Notes: a model not told the origin generated them from the sequence alone. Positions 37,701-45,965 are shown, counted from the stretch's first letter. The stretch is 64,000 nucleotides of DNA from Trissonchulus latispiculum (GCA_030248195.1 JASAND010028718.1:1-64000), one strand, 5' to 3'. Numbers and translations are program-made.

Positions 37701-40700
37701 TTTTTTCGGACCGCTCAAGCTATTTAACTCATTCTTTCAGAAAACGTTTCCCATCCGAAGACGCATCGACTGACGTAAGAACGAAAAAATCGGTTGAGAA
37801 ATAAGCATTTTATTCTAAAAATTCGTTTTTCCATTTTCTTTGATGTTTGTCGCGCTTTTTGCAGCTTTGACTGGTTATTACTCGCGACTCGCTCAACGGA
37901 AAATTTTTCGATTAGATTTTCAGGACCGCCTAGACGTCTGCTTTCACCTGATATGTGGTATTTCAAATTTTGAAAGTAGATTTTTTGAAAAATGCCACTT
38001 TTTGACCAAAAATTCCAGCAAAGTAAATTTAGCAAAAGTGAGTAAAAATAATATAATCATAAAGTTCAAGCTGAGCTGAATCCAACGATATAAAGGTTTT
38101 GTTACTACGACTTACACTGCGCCAGCAATGAATTTTTAAACAATATCCCTGATTTCAGCTGGTTTTTGGCTCTTTTTGATGTTGTCGCCGTGATTTGACT
38201 GAAGCAACGTAAACTAGCAAAAACCAGCTGAAATAAGGGATATTGTTTAAAATTCATTGCTGGCGCAATATAAGTCGTAGTAACAAAACCTTTATATCGT
38301 TGGATTCAGCTCAGCTTGAACATTATGATTATATTATTTTTACTCACTTTTGCTAAATTTACTTTGCCGAAATTTTTGGTCAAAAAGTGGCATTTTTCAA
38401 AAAATCTACTTTCAAAACTTGAAATACCACATATATCAGGTGAAAGCGGACGCCTAGGCGGTCCTGAAAATCTAATCGAAAAAATTTTCCGTTAAGCGAG
38501 TCGCGAGTAATAACCAGTCAAAGCTGCAAAAAGCGCGGCAAACATCAAAGAAAATGGAAAAACGAATTTTTGGAATAAAATGCATATTTCTCAACCGATT
38601 TTTTCGTTCTTGTGTCAGTCGATGCGTCTTCGGATGGGAAATGTTTTGTGAGCTAAATAGCTTAAACGGTCCGAAAAACTTCCCCGAAAACTAATATTTT
38701 AAAATTTTTGAAATTTTAAAAAATTTTAAATTTGATAAAAATGTTCGTCTTGCTCCAAGGATTCCGAAAATTATGGTTTTATGGGGTTACGACGTATATG
38801 TAGTTCACTGGAGGTCTTACAGATTTTGTACACACATTTTTGTGTCAGACTTTAGTTGTGAGCATCTGCTGAGTTGTGATTTTTCCTGCTTTTTAGCAAC
38901 AACTTAAAAACACGAATTCTCGCCCCCTACACTTCGAAACTTAGCCACATGTCTTGTTGGAAGGAGAAGCTTTTCTGAAATTTGTGTACTTAAAATATTT
39001 TTTGCGTTTGGCTAAATTTTATTGCTTTAAAAATTTTGCTTCCGAATGCCTTGTTCGCCTGTAGTTTTAGGAGCGACTTAAGAGCAAACTCAATATACGT
39101 ATGTGCTGCAATTTGTGTATGCTCATTTGTTGCAGGCCCGTGCCAAGGAAGTTGTTGAATATCGGCGCAAACAGGAGACCAACCTTAAGATTGAAGCTGA
39201 AAGAGTAAGTTAGTGTGATTTGATTTTGATTGATCCCTCGTGCTTCGGTCATGATTTTTGTTTGGATGTAATTTAAATTTAAAGTTGGACTTTTGAGAAT
39301 TGTACTTCCTGTTATTCTTAAATTCATTGCTAGCTAGAATTATGTGGGAACTTGCTTTCTATTTATATACGTCTTTAAAATGGCCGATTGTACGTATATG
39401 TACAGCAGTCTTTTCGAAGAAGCAATTCTTTATTTGTATCCGTGTACCTGAAAAAGAGTAAGTCGCCCCATTCAGAAGTTAGAACCTCTATGCCAAAGGT
39501 TCTATTCTTCAGTATACAACATTACAGTATAAATACACTTCAGTCAAAACTAAAGTCTGACCAAAACATCTTGGATCCGAACTGTGGGCCCAAAACATTC
39601 CACAAAATCCGGTCACATCCTGTCCATGTCCGGTACCAGATTCCTAGGTCCCAAAAACTGTACAGCAACATGGGTTGGTCAGCACGATTCATTGATTGGA
39701 TTTTTGGAATCCTTGGGTCGAAATTAGTCTGTATACCAAATTATGTCAGGTTTGGACCAATATTGCGTGCTCTATGGTCGTATCCGGTTCGAAAAAAACC
39801 GGAAAAAATGGTTTTTCCCGGTCTGCTGCTCGGAATCGCAGATAAAAATGTTCGGTTTTGGCACGATGAATGTTTGGGAGGCTACTTCCGTTTTACCGGT
39901 GTCAAAACAAACGAATATTTGGTCCATTTCCGGTTATGAGCATTGAAATTTGAGATTTCATGCACCATTATCTCAGTATCCGGTTAGTCCGGTCCGGAAA
40001 TCAAATTATTTCATTAAAATGATATTTAGTCTATCCCTAGCAAGCCTTAACCTCAATTTACTTGTATCTGCAGTAATTAGCGAATGACAATTGACAGAGT
40101 TTTAAAAATGGTTCAAAAATAAGTTATATTGCACGCGACAAAGCTAAGCGCATGGGATCAAATCTCATGTCCGGTTTAACAATAAGACAAAACAAACAAA
40201 ATCATCCCTTTTTTAAAACGCTATCATTCACAAATTACTACAGATACAAAGTAAATTGAAATTAAGGCTTGCTAGGGATAGACTAAATATCATATTAATG
40301 AAATAATTTGATTTCCGGACCAACCGGATACTGAGATAATGGCGCATAAAATCTCAAATTTTAAAGCTCATAACCGGAAATGGACCGGATATTCGTTTGT
40401 TTTGACACCGGTAAAACGGAAGTAGCCTCCCAAACATTCATCGTGCCAAAAACGAACATTTTTTATCTGCGATTCCGAGTAGCAGACCGGGAAAACCATT
40501 TTTCCGGTTTTTTTCGAACCGGATACGACCATAGAGCAGCAATTTTGGTCCGAACCGGACAAAATTTGGTATACAGACTAATTTCAACCCAAGGATTCCA
40601 AAAATCTAATCAGCGAGTCTGTACGACCAACCCATTTTGCTGTACAGGTTTATTACCTAGACATCTGGTTACTGGACATGGACCGGATGTGACCGGATTT

Positions 40701-43700
40701 TCGCGAATGTTTCGGAGTAAGGACCCATATACTAGAGTATGAATTAATTAACGTTTTCTTCCCGAATCCGAAGCGTTTTCATTGATTTAGTATTCGCTAA
40801 CTAGTGTTGTCATCCGGGCCTGTTTCGGGCTCGGGCCCCGGGGCGGGCCCGGGCCGGGCCTGGCCCGAGCCCGGGCCGGATCAAGATTTGATCGGAGCGG
40901 CCCGGCCCGGGCCCGCCCCGGATTTTTTTCGGGCCCAGCCCGGAACAGGCCCGGATTTTTCCCGGGCCGTTTCCGGGCCAAAGGTAAAATTGATATACAT
41001 GGATAGAAAAAGAACAAAATTTTTACTGAGAATCCTTGAAACAAGCTTTCCACTTCAATTCAATGGAAAATTTTAATATATTCAGCATACTGTCTTTGTA
41101 TAATTATCAAGTATTGATTAAAAACTAGTATCGTTGCTGTTTCGTCAGTTTCACTCCGCTTTCTCAAATTACCTAAAACGGTTTGAATGAATGCTTTCAT
41201 GCTAAAATGCTTTCAATGATATCTCAGATAGGTGAGTGACGCATTAATTTATTTATATACCTATTCGTTTATTGAGACGACGTTTACAAAAATTCAAGAG
41301 ACAAACAGAAAAAGTTTGTTTTAATAAAGCCTTATTTTAGAATAACGGATATTGCTACATGCCTTTAAGCCAATATATTCTTTTTACATAAGGTTATTTT
41401 TACATTTATTTCCTTTAATTTATGTTTATTATCTAATAAAAATTACATCAAAAACTTTTTACTAATTTTGACCATTCGGGCCTGTTTCGGACTCGAACTC
41501 CGGGACGGGCCTCGGGCCTGTTTCGGACTCGAAATCCGGGACGGGCCTGCGGACTTGGGCTTCGTGCCGGGCCCGTCCGGATGACTAGGAACAGCCCGGC
41601 CCGGATTTTTCGCTAACGTGACAACACGGATATAGACCGGATATGATGGTTTTAGCGGACTCTCCTTCTCCTGAGGTTTCTAAAAATATATACTTTATAT
41701 AGACTAACTTCAAAAGTTAACTCAGGAGAGGCGGTCACAATTCGGTTCCAAGATTTTTTGGTCAGACTTTAGTTTTCTTCTAAAAGCTGGAACAGATACG
41801 AGTTAGTTTGCTTCTAATCACTCCATTTGCACTAGAAACGTGGGGCTTCGAAAGACGTGCTTCTCCTCAGCCACACGCTAGCACAATGGGTTATAGCGGG
41901 ACGCTTTTCACCTTTACTGTCGGGACGTCTACCTCCCACTCGTCCAATGCCTGTACACTTTTGTGGGCCTATTCTAGGGAAGTTTTCTTGTGGGGGGGGC
42001 TCCTTGTGGCCCCCCCTCAAAGTCCGAGGGGCGAACAATTTTGGGGGAGAATGTTCGTAAAAAATAGCGCTGTTTTTATGGCATATACTGGAAAAGTTAA
42101 TTTGTCTTGCAAAAATAGGCAGCTTTAGTGGTCAAAAGGCAAAAATTCAGTAAAAATTTTCTGCGTAGCCAGAGATTCAAGCGAAGCTAATTTTAAGTCT
42201 TAAATTCGTCTATTTTGGTGCTAAAACTGATTTTCTGAGTACGTTTAGCCTAGTTATATTACAAAACAGACTAATTGTACTGTATTTTTAATTGTACTGT
42301 AAATTCGTATTCATAAATTATAATTACATTCTGAACAAGATAATTTTTGTAGAAATGGATAGAGAAAGAACGAGCCGAGCATCATCGTGCCTATTCAGAA
42401 GCCAGACAGGCACGGTTGGCTGAAGGATTCTTTAAATTTAAACGAGGAGAACGACAGCCAAAGCATGTTGAAGTCCGACATACGGATGGTCCCAAACTGA
42501 GCCTTATCGTGAAAGGTGTGCAAGTGTTCATGTTCGAAGTGGTAGTGGTAGTTAATCCACAAAAGGGATCTCTAAGGGCCTTTTCGCGCGCGAGTTAAAA
42601 GATTAGAGTTGAATTTTTAGCTTGTTTAACCCTGCAGGCGAGTTAAAATGAACTGTTTAACTATTTTAACCCTGTGCGCGAAATGGGTTGAGTTAATTTT
42701 AACTCTTTTAACTCGTTTAACTTGCTGTGCGAAAGGCCCTTAGTTGGATGTGTAATGCATTAAATAATAGTGATGCGCATGCCAATGCTGACGTTGTCAA
42801 CAGACATGTTAACACTCTTTGTTTTTGGCTGCTCCAGCATGCTCGATAAGGGGGCCCTGTCCGCGGTTCCGTCAAGGTTATTGGGTTCCTGAAGGATGTG
42901 GGGCGCATTCAGCTGCCCAGCCAAATTGATTGACTTCAATGGCCCAAGAAAACAGAACAAGAAAAAGAATTAAAGGGGGGTTGCCTTTACCAGACTACTT
43001 GAAGCAAGGCTACTTGCAACAGAATCTAGCCAACCCGGCCGAGCAAGCAAGGCTACAAAATCCAACAAAAAATTGTCCACCACCTCGCTGTATTTTCACC
43101 AGCACAACAAAAATTGTCCTGTATTTTCTGTTTGCAACTTGACTTTCAGGCGACGTAGACGGGTCGGTTGAAGCCATTGTGGATGTTCTCAAGACATATT
43201 CATCCAATCTTTGTGTCTTGGATATAATCAATGCGAGTGTAGGCGCTGTCACAGAGTCAGACATTGAAACTGCCTCCATGTTTGATGGTAAAATTGGCAG
43301 CTTTATCTTTCAAATTTATTACTTTGAGGCATTTCGTATCTATTGCGGCAAACGATAATAGAAACCAGTTGGATTATAATGACTTGAAACGTCTTGTAGT
43401 GTGGAAATTTTTCTCTTTATGTTTGTAGGTCAGTTCGTCTGTAAAGATTACTTGTATTTCTATTATAGGAATAGTCTATGCATTTAATACCAGCTGTCCT
43501 CCTTCCGTAGCTGACAAAGCTTTATCTTTGGGAATCCCTGTTCGCCATCACAACATTATTTATCGATTTGTGGAAGACCTGAAAGCTGAACTGAACAGCA
43601 GACTGCCTCTTGTTGATCAAGATCAGATTCTTGGTAAGCAGTGTGCTCGTTTCTGCATTTATGAAGACTGTGGTAAACTGGGGCTAACAGTTTTATCAGT

Positions 43701-45498
43701 TTGGTGCCATGCATTTTACAAAGTCACTACAGTGCCAATTGTTTTGTTTAGGTAGAGGAATTGTCATTGCGGAGTTTACCGTTCGGGAGTCAAAAAAGAA
43801 GAAAACCATCATTGCCGGTTGTCGCTGTGATAAGGGGGAAATTAGCCGGAAGGAAAAGATTCGGGTGAAACGAAATGGTGAAATCCTTTACGATGGTATG
43901 TTGGAATTGATGACGAAGAAATTACATGGTGTCAACATTGAATGATAATGATAATAAGAATTTAAAACATTTGAGTGTTTAGATTCTTGAAACATAGCAT
44001 GGTGTTAGTATTTCTGAGCTAACATGCGACTCAAGTGGCCGGCAGTTTCCTAAATTACTTCTGATGGCCCTGAGGGCTTTTTCTACTGGAGGGCGCCTCA
44101 AACCCACATTTTGGTCTATCCCCCAGTCGCACCCCCTCCCACTCGGCCCCACTCCCAATTTTTGAGCTCTCCCTCACTCATCGTGAGACGCTCAGAAACT
44201 GCCAAATTTTAAGGATTTTTCGTCAACGTTTTAAAAAATTTTTATCTAAAAGCTTTTCTTAACTTTGTCAAGCTTCAACTTTCTAGAAAGCGGCAAGTTG
44301 CCAAGTCAAGTGAAAACGGGACCCTTGGGTATTTTTATTTAAAGCTCATCTGTTATGGCAACCCGCCAGTTGTGCATTGCAAATTATTCACAGTCGCTGA
44401 AAAAAATCAAAAATCTCCCTTTATTTAGTCTTTCTGCTTGCGTAACTTGAGCAGTAATGAAAACTTTGATTTTAGCCCGAATGGCTAGCTTTTGTCTCCA
44501 AAATACGAAAATTGGCTATATCAGGAGTAGTATAGGCAAGAGTACATAATAGTAAGAGTATGAAACTCTTACACTAGCATGTATTAATCATGCTAGGTAT
44601 GCTCGGTTCATTAACTCGGGACCCCCCGTAACTTCCGGGGGATATAAAAATTGTTGCATGATACAAAAATTCGAAGGAATGTAACCTGCAACAATTTTTA
44701 TATCATTGAAAAGAGCAGAAAAGATGCTACAAAGTTGTCGAATTAGTTTTTTAATTACATTAACCTAATTAAAGTTATAATTGATTAATTAAAGTAACTA
44801 ATAAATATGTAGCCTACCGTAAGCCTTAGGCTAATGGGCCAATCAGCGAGTAAACACACGCTTATATGAAAGCGTGTAATTAGTGCTAAGTGGGGACCCC
44901 CCCCCCGGGAAGTTACGGGGGGGTCCCGAGTTAATGAACCGAGCATACCTAGCATGATTAGTGCATGCTAGTGTAAGAGTTTCATACTCTTACTATTATG
45001 TACTCTTGGTATAGTAAAGAAACTGCTTTCAAGAGCAAGTATGTACGTAGTGTGCAATGAAATGTTTCAAATAAGTATGGTCATAACTTTGCGCTTTAAA
45101 AGTGTTAGAAATTGCCAAAACTGTTGTGAATGGAAATATTAAATTTTAGAAGCGGAATTGCGGGGAGGGTGTAAAAATTTTTTAAAAAAACTGCCAAATT
45201 TCAACTTTGTTTGGGCCTATGATAGATGCGACCAGAAGGAATTTCCACCTTAAGTGCATTGAACTAAGTACATGGTGTTACTCAGCTCATGCAGATGTGA
45301 AATTTTTAATCTTGTTTTCTAGGTAGCATTCTTTCTATGCAACGAGAAAAACAGCCCGTTACGGTTTGTGGTTCAAGTGAAGAAGTTGGAATTATTGTTG
45401 AAGATCCCAATTTTACATTTAAAACAAATGATGAAATAATTTGTTACAAAACCATTCAGGTTGCCCAGTTCATTGACTGGAAGCCTCCTGGATTTTAG
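14080..45498 (+). CDS. MTIF2: Mitochondrial translation initiation factor 2 (gene span, 14 exons visible, 5' end missing)
   Basis: MTIF2 is the GTPase that places fMet-tRNA on the small mitochondrial ribosomal subunit and promotes subunit joining. Fourteen exons, all with AG acceptors and GT donors, join in consistent phase to 1878 nt, that is 625 residues and a stop. Domain order matches the IF2 family: an N-terminal IF2 domain (exons 1-2), the G domain with [27 protein letters not shown] and SAL (exons 3-6), then domain II, a charged linker, C1 with GDVDGSVEA, and C2 ending DWKPPGF. Vertebrate MTIF2 is about 727 residues, so roughly 100 N-terminal residues including the transit peptide are absent. 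They may lie left of the window or in unread exons. Introns range from 118 bp to 14.1 kb and are packed with palindromic elements. Confidence 0.95.
14210..14383. mobile_element. hAT-like MITE, TSD CATACCTT
   Basis: The inner ends GGGCGTATCCAGG and CCTGGATACGCCC are inverted. CATACCTT at 14202-14209 is repeated at 14384-14391. The body holds three GGAGGGGGTTTTGAC-like repeats. It sits 30 bp after an MTIF2 donor site, inside the intron. Confidence 0.85.
14608..15830. repeat. Second composite repeat family, copy 1
   Basis: It starts with a GAGCGCGTTAGCGCTCC palindrome and CTAGAATAGGGAAA, then a module containing GAGCCTGTGGGCAGGGGTAC and TTTCAGCCGGATCGGCCGGG, then tandem units of about 130 bp containing ATGAAAGTCCTTGGT, TTTTTGTCATT and GTGGCGCCCTGGCCAGGG. 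The same module order occurs at 20.65-22.68 kb. The unit plan resembles that of the family at 1-1647. Confidence 0.75.
15831..16745. repeat. Composite dispersed repeat, partial copy interrupted by a G/C-tract element
   Basis: It carries the 143-bp type units (AAAGCCCTAAGTGAGCTGAGCAACTTTTGTCATAG, split here into shorter words) and the tail module TCTCAACCGGAATTTAAACG. The unit at 15930 is broken by the insertion at 15937-16331. Confidence 0.75.
15937..16331. mobile_element. CTGG-ended G/C-tract transposon, 5-bp TSD AGAAG
   Basis: The ends CTGGCTTATCCCT and AGGGATAAGCCAG are perfect inverted copies. AGAAG at 15932-15936 is repeated at 16332-16336, and the intact host repeat (TCATAGAAGTGCGTACC) has it once. 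The body includes a C run of about 30, CCGGCTTCGCCGG and CCATCGATAGG. It is non-coding. Confidence 0.9.
16746..17094. repeat. Minisatellite, about 58-bp unit (left part)
   Basis: Units share CCTTCCAGCCTAAGATGACG, CACCGTG and AGTTCTGAA with ATGAACAGTGG. The array resumes at 18545 after the hAT-like insertion and ends near 18660. Confidence 0.85.
17095..18544. mobile_element. hAT-like element, TSD CCTTCCAG
   Basis: The ends CAGGGTTTTCTTTTT and AAAAAGAAAACCCTG are inverted. CCTTCCAG at 17087-17094 is repeated at 18545-18552. Sub-ends are rich in TGTGTAAATT/TTTACACA. A second element (17472-17844) is nested inside. The 143-codon frame at 17945-18376 has no recognisable domain and runs through a G-rich palindrome, so it is not called a gene. 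Ends and duplication length fit the hAT superfamily. Confidence 0.9.
17472..17844. mobile_element. hAT-like MITE nested in the 17.1-18.5 kb element
   Basis: The ends contain GGCGGATCCAGG and CCTGGATCCGCC. Flanks TCTTGAAC (17464-17471) and TCTTGTAC (17845-17852) agree at 7 of 8 bases. It contains GGGGGGCTCCGCCCCCCAGACC, a palindromic block that recurs in several elements of the window. Half of a similar end is at about 1840. Confidence 0.75.
18545..18660. repeat. Minisatellite, about 58-bp unit (right part)
   Basis: This continues the array at 16746-17094, displaced by the hAT-like insertion, with two units. Confidence 0.8.
18803..19807. mobile_element. Foldback element with repeat-bearing arms (about 1 kb)
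   Basis: The left arm starts GGGGGGAAAATGCTCTCGAC and the right arm ends GTCGAGGCATTTCCCCCC. The arms are about 250 bp and inverted. Each holds two units of the type GCGACTAAAATGA...AAACCAGCTTTGTGCGCCGAATAGGG. The centre (about 19060-19560) is single copy and non-coding as far as I can see. The arm unit is clearly related to the minisatellite in the 23.9-27.9 kb foldback. Confidence 0.8.
19830..20640. other. Intronic sequence, no recognised feature
   Basis: This is AT-rich sequence within the large MTIF2 intron. Short frames show no domain. I see nothing further. Confidence 0.4.
20691..21444. mobile_element. hAT-like element with CGGGCC tracts, TSD CTACCTAG
   Basis: The ends TAGAGACCTTCAC and GTGAAGGTCTCTA are perfect 13-bp inverted copies. 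CTACCTAG at 20683-20690 is repeated at 21445-21452. Both sub-ends consist of GGCCCGGCCCGGCCC runs (20715-20860 and 21364-21425) around an AT-rich centre. It is non-coding; the Gly/Pro/Arg frame is a reading of the GC tract. Confidence 0.9.
22217..22602. mobile_element. CTGG-ended G/C-tract transposon, 5-bp TSD GCTGA
   Basis: The ends CTGGCATTTTTTTAG and CTAAAAAAATGCCAG are perfect 15-bp inverted copies. GCTGA at 22212-22216 is repeated at 22603-22607. Neighbouring uninterrupted units (CCCTTGGTGAGGCGAAC) confirm the empty site. The body has long G and C runs and no gene. Confidence 0.9.
22761..22913. mobile_element. Palindromic MITE, CAGTACCCTGCAC ends, copy 1
   Basis: The ends CAGTACCCTGCAC and GTGCAGGGTACTG are inverted, and the inversion continues through GGTGACAGTT/AACTGTCACC. 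It is 153 bp, with TA on the left. TA-type flanks suggest a Tc1/mariner-like non-autonomous element. Confidence 0.8.
23351..23507. mobile_element. Palindromic MITE, CAGTACCCTGCAC ends, copy 2
   Basis: This is the same element as at 22761-22913 with a small change at the left end (CAGTACGTACCC). TA flanks both sides (23349-23350 and 23508-23509). Confidence 0.8.
24040..25259. repeat. Minisatellite, about 53-bp unit (forward arm)
   Basis: About 18 or more units alternate between variants TTTTTGCGCAGAATAGGA and TTTTGGGTGCAGAATAGG. The array continues at 26357-26550 and is inverted at 27215-27780. It is not a CRISPR array: the units are contiguous without unique spacers. Confidence 0.9.
25260..26356. 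mobile_element. hAT-like element inside the minisatellite, TSD GCCTAAAA
   Basis: It starts CAGGTTTTTTTTTTGG and ends AAAAAAAAACCCTG. GCCTAAAA at 25252-25259 is repeated at 26357-26364, and the minisatellite resumes in register. Sub-ends carry GTGTGCATTTTT repeats in inverted orientation. A (TA)n tract (about 25671-25700) and two G-rich palindromes (25798, 26154) lie inside. It is non-coding. Confidence 0.9.
27215..27780. repeat. Minisatellite, about 53-bp unit (inverted arm)
   Basis: About ten units in the opposite orientation to 24040-25259 (TCATTTTAGGCGCTGACTAG). They form the right arm of the foldback element. Confidence 0.9.
28298..28406 (+). CDS. MTIF2: MTIF2 exon B
   Basis: It follows GTTTTACAG and is entered with two bases completing a Gly codon. 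It reads [17 protein letters not shown]...[10 protein letters not shown] and exits phase 2 at G|GTATAT. It links the N-terminal IF2 domain to the G domain. The preceding intron is 14.1 kb. Confidence 0.93.
28533..28937. mobile_element. hAT-like element, TSD CAGACGAT
   Basis: CAGACGAT at 28525-28532 is repeated exactly at 28938-28945. The ends CACTAGCGTAGTCAG and CTGGCCACGCGCCTG are imperfect inverted copies. The body includes GGGGGTCCGGGGGGGGAGTCC and G-rich blocks. It lies in an MTIF2 intron. Confidence 0.8.
29344..30193. mobile_element. hAT-like element with GGAAAAAA tracts, TSD GTGAACAC
   Basis: It starts TAGGGATGG and ends CCAACCCTA. GTGAACAC at 29336-29343 is repeated at 30194-30201. 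Sub-ends are TTTTTTCC/GGAAAAAA runs in inverted orientation. It is non-coding. Confidence 0.9.
30223..30574. mobile_element. CAAGAGT palindrome, 7-bp TSD CTGGTAG
   Basis: The ends CAAGAGTACATAATGG and (inverted) CAAGAGTACATAACG extend into nearly complementary arms with AAGCCTAGTCTCTGTTATCAG. CTGGTAG at 30216-30222 is repeated at 30575-30581. It lies in the intron before MTIF2 exon C. Same family as 31007-33110, 44537-45008 and 48194-48847. Confidence 0.88.
30621..30781 (+). CDS. MTIF2: MTIF2 exon C (G1 and switch I)
   Basis: It follows CAAGTTTAG and exits at G|GTAAAG in phase 1. It encodes [20 protein letters not shown], the P-loop (G1), and [10 protein letters not shown], the switch I/G2 region. 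All catalytic residues expected of an IF2 GTPase, including the histidine of VDHGKT, are present. Confidence 0.97.
31007..33110. mobile_element. CAAGAGT-family element with tandem array inside, 7-bp TSD (6 of 7)
   Basis: It starts CAAGAGTACATAAT and ends ATTATGTACTCTTG. Flanks CTATTAC (31000-31006) and CTATTAG (33111-33117) agree at 6 of 7. The first 350 bp hold diverged inverted arms related to 30223-30574 (GTTCGCTAACGGCTGACC). The remainder includes a tandem array of about 235-bp units. It fills most of the intron between MTIF2 exons C and D. Confidence 0.75.
31755..32690. repeat. Tandem array, about 235-bp unit, four copies
   Basis: Each unit contains TTTCATATTTTGGAACGAGA, TCTTCAGAATCTATCGAG, GGTGATGAAATTTATTAATT and TAGGGAATTGTCCAATTTCT. 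The two middle units are nearly identical; the outer two differ more, as expected for expansion by unequal exchange. Confidence 0.85.
33287..33466 (+). CDS. MTIF2: MTIF2 exon D (G3, switch II)
   Basis: It follows GATTTTCAG and encodes [20 protein letters not shown], with DTPGH as the G3/switch II motif including the catalytic histidine, and then [15 protein letters not shown]. The donor G|GTGCAT is weak but keeps phase and reading frame with exon E. Confidence 0.96.
33540..34876. mobile_element. TA-flanked foldback element, copy 1
   Basis: The ends TAAAGTCTGACCAAAA and TTTTTTGGCCAGACTTTA bound two inverted arms of more than 600 bp (for example AACTACCGGTACATTTTTGC on the left is mirrored at about 34800). 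TA at each tip fits Tc1/mariner-type insertion. It lies in the MTIF2 intron between exons D and E. There is no transposase frame. Confidence 0.88.
35544..35683 (+). CDS. MTIF2: MTIF2 exon E (G4 and G5)
   Basis: It follows CATTTCAG and encodes [15 protein letters not shown] (G4 NKCD, guanine specificity) and VQISALK (G5). The donor is AAG|GTTAGT, phase 0. Confidence 0.97.
36083..36207 (+). CDS. MTIF2: MTIF2 exon F
   Basis: It follows GTTATAG and reads [20 protein letters not shown]...[13 protein letters not shown]. The 3' end was set at GG|GTAGGT because only this donor joins in frame to exon G and yields the conserved [14 protein letters not shown]. An upstream GTAAGG at 36201 looks stronger as a donor but would shift the frame. 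Confidence 0.9.
36766..36844 (+). CDS. MTIF2: MTIF2 exon G (domain II)
   Basis: It follows GTTCAACAG. One base completes Gly, then [21 protein letters not shown], the beta-barrel start after the G domain. The donor is CGT|GTAAGA, phase 0. At 79 nt it is among the smallest exons of the gene. Confidence 0.95.
36969..37097 (+). CDS. MTIF2: MTIF2 exon H (domain II)
   Basis: It follows TGTTCTAG and encodes [20 protein letters not shown] and [13 protein letters not shown], typical of the end of domain II in mitochondrial IF2. The donor is GAA|GTATGC, phase 0. The preceding intron is the shortest in the gene (124 bp). Confidence 0.96.
37525..38854. mobile_element. TA-flanked foldback element, copy 2
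   Basis: The ends TAAAGTCTGACACAAAAATG and TTTTTGTGTCAGACTTTA bound inverted arms of about 650 bp (CCAGTGAACTA near 37570 is mirrored near 38805). The inner arms share TGAGCTGAATCCAACGATAT with copy 1. It lies in the intron between exons H and I. Confidence 0.88.
39136..39204 (+). CDS. MTIF2: MTIF2 exon I (linker)
   Basis: It follows TTTGTTGCAG and encodes [20 protein letters not shown], the charged helical segment after domain II. The donor is AGA|GTAAGT, phase 0. It has 23 codons. Confidence 0.95.
39551..41771. mobile_element. TA-flanked foldback element, copy 3, with GC-rich insertion
   Basis: The ends TAAAGTCTGACCAAAACATC and TTTTTTGGTCAGACTTTA are inverted. The arms share ACCGGTAAAACGGAAGTAGC (left inverse near 39880, right near 40410). 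The right arm is interrupted at about 40800-41640 by a CGGGCC-tract element. The 183-codon frame at 39388-39939 runs out of unique DNA into the arm and is not a gene. It lies in the intron between exons I and J. Confidence 0.85.
40805..41635. mobile_element. CGGGCC-tract element in the foldback arm
   Basis: The ends GTGTTGTCA and TGACAACAC are inverted. Sub-ends are GGGCCCGGGCCGGGCC-like runs (40815-40980 and 41480-41605) around an AT-rich centre, the same plan as 20691-21444. Target duplication was not resolved, so limits are approximate. Confidence 0.6.
42353..42515 (+). CDS. MTIF2: MTIF2 exon J (linker to C1)
   Basis: It follows TTTTTGTAG. It encodes a Lys/Arg/Glu-rich helix ([20 protein letters not shown]) and then [14 protein letters not shown], the first strand of domain C1. 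The donor is G|GTGTGC in phase 1, completing the Gly of GDVDGSVEA. Confidence 0.96.
42576..42739. mobile_element. GGGCCTTTTCGCGC palindromic MITE, copy 1
   Basis: The ends GGGCCTTTTCGCGC and GCGAAAGGCCC are inverted, with GAGTTAAA/TTTAACTC motifs within. Flanks are TAA and TTA. It lies in the intron after exon J and overlaps a short frame that reads through the donor. Confidence 0.8.
43150..43287 (+). CDS. MTIF2: MTIF2 exon K (C1 domain)
   Basis: It follows GACTTTCAG and encodes [14 protein letters not shown] and [19 protein letters not shown], the signature of the IF2 C1 domain. The donor is G|GTAAAA, phase 1. Confidence 0.97.
43469..43633 (+). CDS. MTIF2: MTIF2 exon L (C1 domain)
   Basis: It follows TATTATAG and encodes [18 protein letters not shown] and [18 protein letters not shown], the end of C1. 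The donor is G|GTAAGC, phase 1. Confidence 0.97.
43752..43895 (+). CDS. MTIF2: MTIF2 exon M (C2 domain)
   Basis: It follows TTTGTTTAG and encodes [35 protein letters not shown] and [12 protein letters not shown], the fMet-tRNA binding C2 barrel. The donor is G|GTATGT. If the last intron were retained, translation would continue about 15 codons to a TGA at about 43945 and lose the rest of C2. Confidence 0.95.
44537..45008. mobile_element. CAAGAGT palindrome, 7-bp TSD (6 of 7)
   Basis: The ends CAAGAGTACATAATAGTAAG and its inverse bound near-perfect arms (ATGCTCGGTTCATTAACTCG mirrored at 44925-44950). Flanks GTATAGG (44530-44536) and GTATAGT (45009-45015). It lies in the last MTIF2 intron. Confidence 0.85.
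45323..45498 (+). CDS. MTIF2: MTIF2 terminal exon N (C2 domain, stop)
   Basis: It follows TTGTTTTCTAG and completes the Gly from exon M. It encodes [30 protein letters not shown] and the terminal FIDWKPPGF, then TAG. The GF ending after a W-x-P-P/D-P element matches the C-terminus of mitochondrial IF2. It is too short to stand out as an open frame and was found by homology of the reading. Confidence 0.95.
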
Positions 45499-45965
45499 TA
45501 TCTATTCTTCTAGTAAACAAGCATTTTATTGCGTTGACTATTCGTTTCGTTAGGCGCTTTCACGCTTTTAGTCGCGTAACCATATTTGAGTAAGCCAGTC
45601 GCGTATCCATATTTGAGGGCTTTTCTTCATTGCATTGCGTAACGGTGTTCCATCCACAGTACAGGGATTCTCCCCCGTTGGTGGTGGGGGTTTGCTAATA
45701 GTGGACCTCGTTTGTTTGAGGGGGTAGGATTCAAAAGACTTCTCCGTTTGGTAGGGTCTTTCTCAGCCACCTCTCCCCAAACAGGGACCTTTTTGCCTAC
45801 CTCCGCTCCCTCCCCACAAACGGGTCGAGGGTATGTTTGCCGACCCCCCTCCACCATACGATGGAGTACTCGCATATTCTGGTAGGAGAAGCATTACGCA
45901 ATGCAATGATGAGAAGTCCTCTAGTGGCTAACTCTTCTGTAGTATAGAGCAATTGTGCTCTCTTG

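Noticed and set aside
39388..39939. 183-codon frame on the plus strand
   Set aside because: It starts in unique intron sequence and runs into the inverted arm of a foldback element; the mirrored arm shows the same reading on the other strand. No domain.
40787..41076. Gly/Pro/Arg-rich frames on both strands
   Set aside because: Readings of a CGGGCC tract; same situation at 20700-20885 and 53335-53649.
43896..43945. MTIF2 ending at the TGA at about 43945
   Set aside because: A GTATGT donor at 43896 joins in frame to 45323, which supplies the rest of the C2 domain and the conserved WxPxGF end.
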